From NCBI GenBank assembly GCA_947586255.1, contig CANPXP010000008.1, positions 1 to 64,000 of the forward strand: a stretch of DNA of 64,000 nt, written 5' to 3'. Below are positions 8,243 to 16,656 of this stretch, in pieces. The notes beneath the pieces are model-generated. The model was not told the DNA's origin. It saw only the letters and a program-made list of their open reading frames with translations, and did no database searches. The position numbers were made by a program, and so were the translations under genes. This stretch comes from an uncultured Lachnospiraceae bacterium. Its GTDB lineage: Bacteria > Bacillota > Clostridia > Lachnospirales > Lachnospiraceae. Each line of letters starts with the position of its first letter. The first letter of the stretch is position 1.

Positions 8243-9157
8243 TTAGATTGTGCGTATGTCGTAGGGCGTCGTCTGGTAGACGTAATAGTTGAGCCAGTTG
8301 GAATACAGGAGCTGTCCGGTGGAGCGCCAGTTGACGGTCGGCGGATTCTCCGGATTGTCGTCGGGGAAATAGTTCACGGGTACGGAGGGGTTCATCCCCT
8401 TGCCGAGATCCCGGAAATATTCCTGCGCCAGCGTGTCAGAATCGTACTCGGGGTGGCAGGTGACGAAGAAATGGCGGCTGTCGGTGGTCTTGACGATGGT
8501 GACGCCGGCTTCGTCGGAGTCGGCGATCAGCTCCAGCTCCGGCACGGAGGCGATCTTTTCCTCGGAGATGCCCATAGCGCGTGACTGGGGCGCGTAGAAG
8601 ATATCGTCGAAGCCTCTGAACAGAGGGGAGCTCTTCTTCAGAATCCTGTGGGAGTAGACGCCGGACAGCTTCCTGTCCATGTCGTAGCGCTCCAGGCCGT
8701 ACAGGTAGTACAGACCCGCGAATGCGCCCCAGCACAGGTGCATGGTACAGTGCACGTGGGTTTTGCCCCACTCCATGATCTCACAGAGCTCGTTCCAGTA
8801 GGCCACGTCCTCGAATTTCACGTAGTCCAGGGGAGCGCCGGTGATGATCATGCCGTCGTATTTGGCGTCCCGCACCTGATCGAAGGTCGTGTAGAAGGAT
8901 TCCATGTGGCTGGCGTCGACGTGCTGCGGCGTGTAGCTGGCCGTCTGCAGAAATTCCACGTTGACCTGCAGGGGCGTGTTGGACAGCTTGCGCAGAAGCT
9001 GCGTCTCCGTGACGATCTTGGTGGGCATCAGATTTAGAATCAGTACGTTCAGAGGACGAATGTCCTGATGCATGGCGCGGTACTCGGTCATGACAAATAT
9101 GTTTTCGTTCTCCAGCGTGGCGGTTGCCGGCAGAGAATCAGGGATTTTGATAGGCAT
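8243..9157 (-). CDS. metA: Homoserine O-acyltransferase MetA
   Basis: A 304-residue MetA-type enzyme that acylates the hydroxyl of homoserine at the first committed step of methionine synthesis. The catalytic Cys142 (HLCWGAFAG), His235 and Glu237 (FVTCHPEYD) are all in place at E. coli numbering. Residue 111, which sets acyl-CoA choice in this family (Gly for succinyl-CoA, Glu for acetyl-CoA), is Asp here (ITGAPLDYVKFEDV). An acidic residue makes acetyl-CoA more likely, but this is inference. The gene is monocistronic and convergent with ligA. The 5' leader to the divergent neighbour shows no SAM riboswitch fold that I could recognise. Confidence 0.95.
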   Translation of the reverse strand: MPIKIPDSLPATATLENENIFVMTEYRAMHQDIRPLNVLILNLMPTKIVTETQLLRKLSNTPLQVNVEFLQTASYTPQHVDASHMESFYTTFDQVRDAKYDGMIITGAPLDYVKFEDVAYWNELCEIMEWGKTHVHCTMHLCWGAFAGLYYLYGLERYDMDRKLSGVYSHRILKKSSPLFRGFDDIFYAPQSRAMGISEEKIASVPELELIADSDEAGVTIVKTTDSRHFFVTCHPEYDSDTLAQEYFRDLGKGMNPSVPVNYFPDDNPENPPTVNWRSTGQLLYSNWLNYYVYQTTPYDIRTI

Positions 9158-9259
9158 ATGAATTCCTCGACTTTCCGGCGCGCGGAATCGGAAAATGACA
9201 GTGTGCGCCGCCGATTACAATGATAATACATTACCATAAAAAATGTTTCGTTGCAATAT

Positions 9260-9288
9260 TTGCACATTTGCAAAAAATGGTATATAAT
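9260..9288 (+). promoter_or_regulatory. Sigma-A type promoter for the 96-aa orphan gene
   Basis: TTGCAC at 9260-9265 and a perfect TATAAT at 9283-9288 are spaced by 17 bases. It lies in the AT-rich region between metA and the divergent small gene. Confidence 0.7.
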
Positions 9289-9331
9289 CTAATAGGCTTA
9301 TAAGCACGGGCACAACAGAGGGGGCTGTGAT

Positions 9332-9622
9332 ATGGAGACTGCATATCAGAAAGTAAAAGTACATAACGAGCTGGAATGGTGTCAGGTGACGGATATCGCC
9401 ACGAAGGAAAAGATCGAGAAGGTGCTGCTCAAGAACAGGGTTTCCTACTTTGTGAAATGGGAAAAGCCAAAGTTCTTCTCCAATGAGAAATTCGGCACCT
9501 GCATTTTCTGTGTGAATCAGCTGCAGAAGGAGACGGCGGAGGAAGCGATTCAGGAGCTGGCGGAGGAAGTGAAAGGCAAGATCAAGTTCATCAACCGCAA
9601 GGTGGAGCATACTTTTTATTAA
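9332..9622 (+). CDS. 96-aa protein of unknown function
   Basis: I do not recognise a family. The 96-residue protein has no signal peptide or membrane span; it is soluble and charged, with two cysteines close together in GTCIFCVNQ. A predicted helix rich in Glu follows (ETAEEAIQELAEEVKGKIK), and the chain ends KVEHTFY. It has its own strong promoter (9260-9288) and its own terminator (9663-9695), so it is a free-standing, probably well expressed transcription unit. Ribosome site GAGGGGG lies about 8 bases upstream of the ATG. Codon use matches its neighbours, which argues that it is a real gene. Confidence 0.75.
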   Translation: METAYQKVKVHNELEWCQVTDIATKEKIEKVLLKNRVSYFVKWEKPKFFSNEKFGTCIFCVNQLQKETAEEAIQELAEEVKGKIKFINRKVEHTFY

Positions 9623-9662
9623 AAACGCGCGTTATGTGCATAGAGAATATCTGACGAATCAG

Positions 9663-9695
9663 AAAGCAGATGCGGGGATTCCTGCATCTGCTTTT
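9663..9695 (+). terminator. Intrinsic terminator after the 96-aa gene
   Basis: AAAGCAGATGC (9663-9673) pairs perfectly with GCATCTGCTTT (9684-9694), with a short internal GG/CC extension, and runs into a T tract. It separates this gene from the convergent large gene on the minus strand. Confidence 0.85.
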
Positions 9696-9728
9696 TCGCG
9701 TTAAGGCTTCTTTGCGGCGCCGCGCGTT

Positions 9729-12700
9729 CTACGCCTCTTTTTTCAGATTCTTCTGGGCGGTGGAGAGCATCAGCTTGATGCGGTTGAGCTGGTTGACCTC
9801 GCTGGCGCCGGGATCGTAGTCGATGGCGACGATGTTGGAGAGCGGGAACCGCATGCGCAGCTCTTTGATGACGCCCTTGCCGACCACATGGTTCGGCAGG
9901 CACGCGAAAGGCTGCGTGCAGACAATATTGTTGACGCCGCTGTGGATCAGTTCCACCATCTCGCCGGTCAAGAACCACCCTTCGCCGGTCTGGTTGCCGA
10001 TGCTCACGATCGGCTCCGCGAACTCCACGATCCGGTAGATGCTCACCGGCGGCGTGAAGTGGCGGCTCTTCTCAAAAGCCGAGACGGCGCAGGAACGCAT
10101 TTTCTCGAGCGCCCAGATTCCCGCGCGGGAGACGAGGGCCGCCTTGCGGGAGGTACCCAGAGAATCTGCCTTGTAAATCTGGTTGTAGAAACAGTAGAGC
10201 ATGAAGTCCAGCAGGTCGGGCACGACGGCCTCGGCGCCCTCGGCTTCCAGCAGTTCCACCAGATGATTGTTCGCGGCGGGAGCGAATTTGACCAGAATCT
10301 CCCCCACAATGCCGACGCGCGGCTTGCGCATGTCCTCATGGACAGGGATCTCGTCAAACTCTCTGATGATGTCGCGGCACATTTTCCGGAATGTCAGATA
10401 GTTCATGTGTCTGCCCGAGACAAACGCGCGGCATTTCTCGACCCATTTCCTGTGCAGGGCGTCCACGCTGCCGGGCTCTTTCTCATAAGGGCGCATACGG
10501 TAGACGCAGCGCATGAAAATATCGCCGAAGAGAGCGCTGTAGGCGGCTCGCAGGAGCAGTTCCGCGTTCAGATGGAAGCCGGGGTTCGTCTCGATGCCGG
10601 CCAGGTTCAGCGAGATGACCGGTATCTGCGACATGCCGGCCTTCTCCAGCGCGCGCCGGATGAAGCCCACATAGTTGGTGGCGCGGCAGCCGCCGCCCGT
10701 CTGCGTCATAATCAGGGCGACCTTGTTCAGGTCGTATTTGCCGGAGAGCAGGGCGTCCATAATCTGCCCCACGACCATGAGAGAAGGATAACAGGCGTCA
10801 TTGTTGACGTATTTTAACCCCACGTCCACGGCGTGTCGGTTGTCGTTGGAGAGCACTTCGAAGTGATAGCCGCAGGCTTCGAAGCCCGCCTGCATGATCT
10901 CGAAGTGGATCGGCGACATCTGCGGGCAGAGGATCGTGTAATCCTTGCGCATCTCTTCCGTAAAAGCCACTTTCTCGATGGCGCTGGAGCGGATCACGCG
11001 CTGTTTCTTCTTCTGCTCCCGCACCTTGATGGCGGAGAGCAGAGAGCGGATGCGGATCCTGGCCGCGCCCAGATTGTTGACCTCGTCGATTTTTAAACAG
11101 GTATAGATCTTGTCGGAGCCGGACAGGATGTCGTTTACCTGATCCGTCGTGACGGCATCCAGACCGCAGCCGAAGGAGTTGAGCTGGATCAGATCCAGAT
11201 CATCCCGGGTTTTCACATAGCTTGCCGCCGCGTACAGCCGGGAGTGGTACATCCACTGGTCGGACACGATGAGCGGCCGCTCCGGCTTGGCCAGATGGGA
11301 GACGGAGTCCTCCGTCAGCACGGCGATATTGTAGGAGTTGATCAGCTCCGGGATGCCGTGGTTAATCTCGGGATCGATGTGATAGGGCCTTCCCGCGAGC
11401 ACGATGCCGCGCACATGGTTTTCCTCCATGTAGCGCAGAACCTCCTCGCCCTTGTCGCGCATATCCTGTCTTGCGCGCGCCTGCTCTTCCCAGGCTTCCC
11501 TGGCGGCCTCCATGACCTCCGTGACGGGCAGACCGTTAAACTCCCTGACGAGAGCGGAGGTGACGGTCTTCAGATCGCGGAAGGACATAAAGGGATTGCG
11601 GAATACGACCTCGCCGCGGCCGATCTCCTCCACGTTGTTTTTGATATTCTCTGAGTAAGAGGTGACGATGGGGCAGTTGTAGTGGTTGTTGGCCTCGTGG
11701 AACTCGTCACGCTCGTAGAACAGGGCCGGGTAGAAGATGAAATCCACTTTCTGGCTGATGAGCCAGGCGATATGCCCGTGTACCAGCTTCGCGGGATAGC
11801 ATTCCGATTCGCTGGGGATGGATTCGATGCCGAGCTCATAGATCCTGCGGTTGGAGCTGGGGGACAACACAACCCGGTAGCCCAGCTTCGTGAAGAAGGT
11901 GAACCAGAAAGGATAATTTTCATACATATTCAGCGCTCTCGGGATACCCACCGTGCCGCGGTAAGCCTTGTCCGGAGACAGGGGCTCATAGTAGGAAAAG
12001 AGCCTTTTCAGCTTGTAGTCGTAGAGATTCGGCACGCCGTTCTTGTTTTTGGTCCTGCCGAGCCCGCGCTCGCAGCGGTTGCCGGAGATATATTGACGGC
12101 CGCCCGTAAAGCGGTTGATGGTGAGGCGGCAGCTGTTGGTACAGCCCTTGCACTTCGCCATGCTTGTCTCGAACTGCAGATTCGTGATCTGATCGAGATT
12201 GAGCATCGTGGAGGCCGCGCCGGCCGTCTCTCCCGACGTGTAGCGCTCTCTGGCGATGAGGGCCGCGCCGAACGCGCCCATAATGCCGGCGATATCGGGG
12301 CGGATCGCCTCGCAGCCCGCAATCTTCTCGAAGCTTCTGAGAACGGCGTCATTGTAGAAGGTGCCGCCCTGTACCACGATGTTTCTGCCCAGCTCCGAGG
12401 CGTCGGACACCTTGATGACCTTGAACAGGGCGTTCTTGATGACGGAGTAGGCCAGCCCGGCGGAGATATCCGGGACGGAGGCGCCTTCCTTCTGCGCCTG
12501 CTTCACCTTGGAATTCATAAACACCGTGCAGCGCGTGCCGAGGTCGATGGGATGCTCGGCGAAAAGGGCGGCCCTGGCGAAGTCCTCCACGCTGTAATTC
12601 AGGGATTTCGCGAAAGTTTCTATGAAGGAGCCGCAGCCCGAGGAGCAAGCCTCGTTGAGCTGTACGCTGTCCACCGTCTGATTTTTGATCTTGATGCATT

Positions 12701-13982
12701 TCATGTCCTGCCCGCCGATGTCGAGGATGCAGTCCACCTCCGGATCGAAGAACGCGGCCGCGTAGTAGTGCGCCACGGTCTCCACCTCGCCGTCGTCCAG
12801 GAGAAAAGCGGCCTTCATCAGCGCCTCGCCGTAACCTGTGGAGCAGGAGCGCACGATGCGGACGTCCGCGGGAAGCAGGGAATAAATTTCCTTGATGGAT
12901 CGGATCGCCGTCTTCAGCGGGCTGCCGTCGTTGCTGCTGTAGAAGGAGTAGAGCAGAGAGCCGTCCTCACCCACCAGAGCGACCTTCGTGGTGGTGGAGC
13001 CGGCGTCGATGCCGAGGAAGCAGTCGCCGTGATAGGAGGCGAGATCCGCCGTGCTGACGCGGTGGGCGCTGTGTCTGCCGCAGAAGGCGTCGTAGTCTTC
13101 CTTAGAGGCAAACAGCGGCTCCATGCGCTCCACCTCAAATTCCATTTTGATATCGGAGGAGAGTTTCCCCACCATTTCTTCCATTGTATAGGAAGTCTCT
13201 TCTTTGGCGTTCAGCGCGGAGCCGATGGCCGCAAACAGGTGAGAGTTCTCGGCGTCTATGATGTGCGCGTCGTCCAGCTTCAGCGTGCGGATAAAAGCCT
13301 GCTTTAACTCGGGCAGGAAATGGAGCGGCCCGCCTAAGAAGGCCACGTGGCCGCGGATCGGTTTGCCGCAGGCCAGCCCGCTGATCGTCTGGTTGACGAC
13401 GGCCTGAAAGATGGAGGCGGACAGATCTTCCTTGGTCGCGCCCTCGTTGATGAGGGGCTGTATGTCCGACTTGGCGAACACGCCGCACCTGGCAGCGATC
13501 GTGTACAGAGAATGGTAATTTCTGGCATATTCGTTCAGCCCCGCCGCGTCGGTCTGCAGCAGGGAGGCCATCTGGTCGATGAAAGAGCCCGTGCCGCCCG
13601 CGCAGATGCCGTTCATGCGCTGTTCCACATTGCCGCCCTCGAAGTAGATGATCTTGGCGTCCTCGCCGCCCAGCTCGATGGCCACGTCCGTGGAGGGCGC
13701 GAATGTCTGCAGGGAAGTGGAGACCGCGATGACCTCCTGCACAAAGGGAACCCCCAGGTGGTTGGCCAGCGTCAGGCCGCCCGAGCCCGTGATCATCGGA
13801 TGGACCGTCACATTGCCCAGCTTGTCATAGGCCTTCCGCAGAAGGTCGGACAGCGTCTCGCGTATATTGGCAAAATGTCTCTGGTAATCGGCAAAGAGCA
13901 CCTGGAGCCTCCGGTCCAGCACGGCGATCTTCACGGTCGTGGAACCGATATCAATTCCAAGCGTATACTGCATTTCACTCAT
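9729..13982 (-). CDS. Giant 2-hydroxyacyl-CoA dehydratase-type protein with two activase (BcrA/BadF) domains
   Basis: A protein of about 1,417 residues. It begins with two successive ASKHA-fold ATPase domains of the BcrA/BadF/HgdC activase family, opening with [16 protein letters not shown] and [17 protein letters not shown]. The [4Fe-4S]-type cysteine segments follow as ICAGGTGSF and CSSGCGSF. Next comes a DUF2229-type region ([17 protein letters not shown]) and a C-terminal HgdB-like dehydratase segment. Activases use ATP to push one electron into a dehydratase. Here the electron donor and a receiver-like part are fused, but no substrate or CoA gene is adjacent, so the role is unknown. A GTG at 13994 touches the GGAGA site; the ATG at 13982, about 11 bases away, is the likelier start. 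Confidence 0.82.
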   Translation of the reverse strand: MSEMQYTLGIDIGSTTVKIAVLDRRLQVLFADYQRHFANIRETLSDLLRKAYDKLGNVTVHPMITGSGGLTLANHLGVPFVQEVIAVSTSLQTFAPSTDVAIELGGEDAKIIYFEGGNVEQRMNGICAGGTGSFIDQMASLLQTDAAGLNEYARNYHSLYTIAARCGVFAKSDIQPLINEGATKEDLSASIFQAVVNQTISGLACGKPIRGHVAFLGGPLHFLPELKQAFIRTLKLDDAHIIDAENSHLFAAIGSALNAKEETSYTMEEMVGKLSSDIKMEFEVERMEPLFASKEDYDAFCGRHSAHRVSTADLASYHGDCFLGIDAGSTTTKVALVGEDGSLLYSFYSSNDGSPLKTAIRSIKEIYSLLPADVRIVRSCSTGYGEALMKAAFLLDDGEVETVAHYYAAAFFDPEVDCILDIGGQDMKCIKIKNQTVDSVQLNEACSSGCGSFIETFAKSLNYSVEDFARAALFAEHPIDLGTRCTVFMNSKVKQAQKEGASVPDISAGLAYSVIKNALFKVIKVSDASELGRNIVVQGGTFYNDAVLRSFEKIAGCEAIRPDIAGIMGAFGAALIARERYTSGETAGAASTMLNLDQITNLQFETSMAKCKGCTNSCRLTINRFTGGRQYISGNRCERGLGRTKNKNGVPNLYDYKLKRLFSYYEPLSPDKAYRGTVGIPRALNMYENYPFWFTFFTKLGYRVVLSPSSNRRIYELGIESIPSESECYPAKLVHGHIAWLISQKVDFIFYPALFYERDEFHEANNHYNCPIVTSYSENIKNNVEEIGRGEVVFRNPFMSFRDLKTVTSALVREFNGLPVTEVMEAAREAWEEQARARQDMRDKGEEVLRYMEENHVRGIVLAGRPYHIDPEINHGIPELINSYNIAVLTEDSVSHLAKPERPLIVSDQWMYHSRLYAAASYVKTRDDLDLIQLNSFGCGLDAVTTDQVNDILSGSDKIYTCLKIDEVNNLGAARIRIRSLLSAIKVREQKKKQRVIRSSAIEKVAFTEEMRKDYTILCPQMSPIHFEIMQAGFEACGYHFEVLSNDNRHAVDVGLKYVNNDACYPSLMVVGQIMDALLSGKYDLNKVALIMTQTGGGCRATNYVGFIRRALEKAGMSQIPVISLNLAGIETNPGFHLNAELLLRAAYSALFGDIFMRCVYRMRPYEKEPGSVDALHRKWVEKCRAFVSGRHMNYLTFRKMCRDIIREFDEIPVHEDMRKPRVGIVGEILVKFAPAANNHLVELLEAEGAEAVVPDLLDFMLYCFYNQIYKADSLGTSRKAALVSRAGIWALEKMRSCAVSAFEKSRHFTPPVSIYRIVEFAEPIVSIGNQTGEGWFLTGEMVELIHSGVNNIVCTQPFACLPNHVVGKGVIKELRMRFPLSNIVAIDYDPGASEVNQLNRIKLMLSTAQKNLKKEA

Positions 13983-14045
13983 CTCAGCTATCACTCTCCG
14001 TTTTATACAAATCCATGAAAAAGTATTATCCTGACGGACCTAGAC

Positions 14046-14074
14046 ATTATACGACACGATTTTGCAAAAAGCAA
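14046..14074 (-). promoter_or_regulatory. Promoter for the giant activase gene
   Basis: On the minus strand TTGCTT (plus 14069-14074) and a perfect TATAAT (plus 14046-14051) are 17 bases apart, about 60 bases upstream of the chosen start. Confidence 0.6.
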
Positions 14075-14147
14075 TCGGCTAATTGCTGGAAAGACGGCCG
14101 GTATTTATTAAATTTTTATGACTTTCCGTTTTTGAGATCGGGCGGCG

Positions 14148-14176
14148 TTTACATTTAAAAAAAGGAATGTTAAAAT
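14148..14176 (+). promoter_or_regulatory. Promoter for the rhomboid-like/sigma-like operon
   Basis: TTTACA (14148-14153) and TAAAAT (14171-14176) have a 17-base spacer, about 50 bases before the first gene. It is divergent from the activase promoter. Confidence 0.6.
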
Positions 14177-14227
14177 GTATTCAGTCTGGCAGGGGAAAAT
14201 ACATTGCCGCGGCGAGGAGAATGAAAA

Positions 14228-15103
14228 ATGAGCCCTTTTGAACGCAAGTTTGGCAAATATGCGATCAGGAATCTGTCTTTTGTGCTGGTGCTGTGTTATG
14301 CGGTGGGATATCTGCTGCAGATGTTCGATCGGAGCAACACGCTGATCCTGTACCTGACGCTGGATCCCTACGCGATCCTGCACGGCCAGGTCTGGCGGCT
14401 GTTTACCTGGATCCTGATTCCGCCGTCCTCCGGCAACATCTTCTTCACATTGATCATGCTGTATTTCTACTGCTCTATCGGCACGACGTTAGAGAGGACC
14501 TGGGGAACTTACCGGTACAATGTCTATCTCTTCCAGGGCATGCTCTTCACAATCGCGGGCAGCTTCCTGCTTATGGGCTATCACTATCTCTTCCACGGGG
14601 ACAGTCTGGCGGCGATGGGTGCGGCGGGAGCGCAGACCTATTTCCTGTACGCCAGTCTGTATTTCAGTACTTACTATATCAATATGTCAATTTTCCTGGC
14701 CTTTGCGGCGACCTTCCCGGATGTGCAGGTGCTTCTCATGTTCATCATTCCGATCAAGGTCAAGTGGCTTGGCGTGATTTACGGCGTGATCCTGCTGTTC
14801 GAGTTCCTGCAGACGGGAGTGGACGGCAAGTTCGCCATCGCCGCGTCGCTCTTAAACTTTGCGGTATTCTTCTTCACATCGCGCAATATGATGCATCTGA
14901 ATCCGAAGCAGATACACCGCAGGCAGGAGTTCAAGCGGGATGTGCGCAAAAACACGGGCATCACGAAGCACAAGTGCGCCATCTGCGGCAGAACCGAGGT
15001 GGACAGTCCGAACCTGCAGTTCCGATTCTGTTCCAAGTGCGACGGCAACTACGAGTACTGTGAGGAACATCTGTACACGCACACGCATGTGAAGAGAGGT
15101 TAA
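14228..15103 (+). CDS. Rhomboid-like membrane protein with C-terminal zinc ribbon
   Basis: A 291-residue protein with about six membrane spans in residues 15-220, arranged like the rhomboid fold (PYAILHGQVWRLFTWILIPP resembles the conserved loop after the first span). The GxSG serine motif of active rhomboid proteases is not visible (the corresponding stretch reads AAMGAAGAQTYF), so it is probably not a protease. The cytoplasmic tail holds a zinc-ribbon-like set of cysteines and histidines: CAICG, CSKC, YCEEH and HTH. GAGGAGA at 14214-14220 is 7 bases from the start. It is first in an operon, 6 bases before the sigma-like gene. Function unknown; it may tether or sense for its operon partners. 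Confidence 0.7.
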   Translation: MSPFERKFGKYAIRNLSFVLVLCYAVGYLLQMFDRSNTLILYLTLDPYAILHGQVWRLFTWILIPPSSGNIFFTLIMLYFYCSIGTTLERTWGTYRYNVYLFQGMLFTIAGSFLLMGYHYLFHGDSLAAMGAAGAQTYFLYASLYFSTYYINMSIFLAFAATFPDVQVLLMFIIPIKVKWLGVIYGVILLFEFLQTGVDGKFAIAASLLNFAVFFFTSRNMMHLNPKQIHRRQEFKRDVRKNTGITKHKCAICGRTEVDSPNLQFRFCSKCDGNYEYCEEHLYTHTHVKRG

Positions 15104-15109
15104 CGACTT

Positions 15110-15856
15110 ATGGACAGGGAGATCCTTTTTGCGAGGACGCTGGAGCAGGTGAAAAGCACTGCCAAAGCGCAGGGAAACTGTATTTCCGAAAAACAGGTGA
15201 AGGAGGCTTTCACGCCGCTTGCCCTGAGCGAAGAGCAGATGAAGCTGGTGTACGATTACCTGCATAAGAGCAGGATCGGCGTCGGGGAGCCGGTGGATCC
15301 CGACGAGTTTCTGGAGGATGAGGAACGGGATTATCTGGCGATCTATATGGAGGAGCTTCGCGCGCTGCCGGAGCTTACGCCCGGTGAGAGAGAGGCCGTC
15401 ACGCTCTCGGCAATGGCGGGGGACGCGGACGCGCAGCACAGACTGGCGCAGGCTTATCTGCCGCAGGTGGCGGAGATCGCCAAGCTCTATACCGGACAGG
15501 GCGTCTGCCTGGAAGATCTGATCGGCGAGGGCAATGTGGCGGTGGCGGCGGGCGTAACCATGCTGGGCGCGATGGAACATGCCGCGGAGGCGGAAGGAAT
15601 GCTGGGCAAGCTGATCATGGACGCGATGGAGGAGTACATTGCCGAGAATGCGGACGAGAGCAGCAAGGGCGAGAAGGTTGCCGACAAGGTCAACAAGGTG
15701 GCGGACGCCGCCAGAGAGTTGGCTGAGGAGCTGCGCAGGAAGGTGACGGTGGAGGAATTGATGGCGGAGTATGGCCTGAGCCGCAGGGCGATCGAGGACG
15801 CCGTCCGCCTGAGCGGCGGCAAGATCGAGGATCTGGCGGCCGGCACGACAGGCTGA
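15110..15856 (+). CDS. Degenerate sigma-70-like protein lacking DNA-recognition regions
   Basis: A 248-residue protein. Residues 74-110 (DYLAIYMEELRALPELTPGE) resemble sigma region 1.2. Residues 105-145 (RLAQAYLPQVAEIAKLYTGQ, then LEDLIGEGNVAV) resemble regions 2.1-2.2, the core-polymerase-binding helix. Where region 2.3-2.4 should carry aromatic and basic residues for -10 melting it reads GMLGKLIMDAMEEYIAEN, acidic and without Trp. A region-3-like part follows (ELRRKVTVEELMAEYGLS), and the chain stops before any region 4. It could bind RNA polymerase without recognising a promoter. That is inference; an ordinary helical protein with chance similarity is the alternative. It sits in an operon with a membrane protein. 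Confidence 0.65.
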   Translation: MDREILFARTLEQVKSTAKAQGNCISEKQVKEAFTPLALSEEQMKLVYDYLHKSRIGVGEPVDPDEFLEDEERDYLAIYMEELRALPELTPGEREAVTLSAMAGDADAQHRLAQAYLPQVAEIAKLYTGQGVCLEDLIGEGNVAVAAGVTMLGAMEHAAEAEGMLGKLIMDAMEEYIAENADESSKGEKVADKVNKVADAARELAEELRRKVTVEELMAEYGLSRRAIEDAVRLSGGKIEDLAAGTTG

Positions 15857-15881
15857 AGACAGATAGCGGGGAGAGAGAACT

Positions 15882-16316
15882 ATGGCGGCGACCACCGAGA
15901 GGCAGAACGACGATTTCAAATATTATATGCAGGATACCGGCACGCTGTATCTGGGCGCGAAATTCAGCTATGCGGAGATCCTCGCGCACGAGGCGGTCAA
16001 CTTTAAGTACAAGAGTATTGTCGAGCACTATATCATGAAGGATACCGACCCGGAGACGACGCTGGAGAGCCAGCTGTACTATATGACGCCGGATCAGTTT
16101 TCCTATAAGACTTACAGGCAGCTCAGGGCGAGGGTCAGGGTGTGCGTCCTGAAGCCGCGCAGACGGCTGTTCGGAGGCGTGAAGACAGAGTACGTCTCCG
16201 AAGTGCTCAGATTGGAGGAGCTGGTGGATATGAACCTGGCGCAGAAGAAGAAATGCGGCATGGTCGTGCAGGAACTGCTGCTGTCCAAGCTTGCGCTGAT
16301 GGCCTTCAGCGTGTAA
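15882..16316 (+). CDS. 144-aa protein of unknown function, third gene of the sigma-like operon
   Basis: I do not recognise the family. The protein is soluble, 144 residues, mixed alpha/beta in appearance, with an aromatic N-terminal half (DFKYYMQDTGTLYLGAKFSY), a basic middle (RARVRVCVLKPRRRLFGG) and a hydrophobic C-terminal helix (VVQELLLSKLALMAFSV). It has a strong ribosome site (GGGGAG) and lies 25 bases after the sigma-like gene, so it is co-transcribed. The operon ends at the terminator at 16462. Its basic centre could bind nucleic acid, but nothing proves that. Confidence 0.65.
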   Translation: MAATTERQNDDFKYYMQDTGTLYLGAKFSYAEILAHEAVNFKYKSIVEHYIMKDTDPETTLESQLYYMTPDQFSYKTYRQLRARVRVCVLKPRRRLFGGVKTEYVSEVLRLEELVDMNLAQKKKCGMVVQELLLSKLALMAFSV

Positions 16317-16400
16317 TGTGTAGAAAAATGTAGAAAAGCGCGATAAATGACAGCGGCATTTGATAAAAGGGTATTGCTTATCGCAGAAATATCTGATAGA

Positions 16401-16413
16401 CTGACATTGTCAG
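16401..16413. repeat. Small inverted repeat in the 340-bp gap before the M16C gene
   Basis: CTGACA-T-TGTCAG is a perfect palindrome around a central T. Otherwise the gap from 16317 to 16656 holds the operon terminator (16462-16500) and the next promoter (16535-16564); I see no gene in it. Confidence 0.5.
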
Positions 16414-16461
16414 ACAAAAATGATGAAAAAATGACAGTAAAATTCCCTTTTTACACCTGAG

Positions 16462-16500
16462 CAGACAGAGACGGTACTTTTTCGTCTCTGTCTGTTCTTT
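16462..16500 (+). terminator. Intrinsic terminator after the sigma-like operon
   Basis: A perfect 12-bp stem, CAGACAGAGACG (16462-16473) with CGTCTCTGTCTG (16483-16494), a 9-base loop, and a TTCTTTT tail. Confidence 0.9.
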
Positions 16501-16534
16501 TGCGCGCGTGTCGTGACCTTTTGCGCGCTTTGGC

Positions 16535-16564
16535 TTTACTAAGCTTTTGAAAGAGTGGTATAAT
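16535..16564 (+). promoter_or_regulatory. Promoter for the M16C peptidase gene
   Basis: TTTACT at 16535-16540 and a perfect TATAAT at 16559-16564, 18 bases apart, about 90 bases upstream of the start. Confidence 0.6.
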
Positions 16565-16656
16565 AAACTCCAGAATTTGTCTGCCGCAGTCCGTGGTTTT
16601 GCGCGCGGCGAGGCATGCGGAGTAAAAAGCGGACTTATGAAAGGAGATCGACAGCG

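Noticed and set aside
9158-9331. SAM riboswitch or T-box upstream of metA
   Set aside because: No conserved SAM-I core, T-box sequence or terminator/antiterminator pair could be found in the leader.
14228-15103. Active rhomboid protease
   Set aside because: The GxSG serine motif was not seen in the membrane segments, so the protein is listed only as rhomboid-like.
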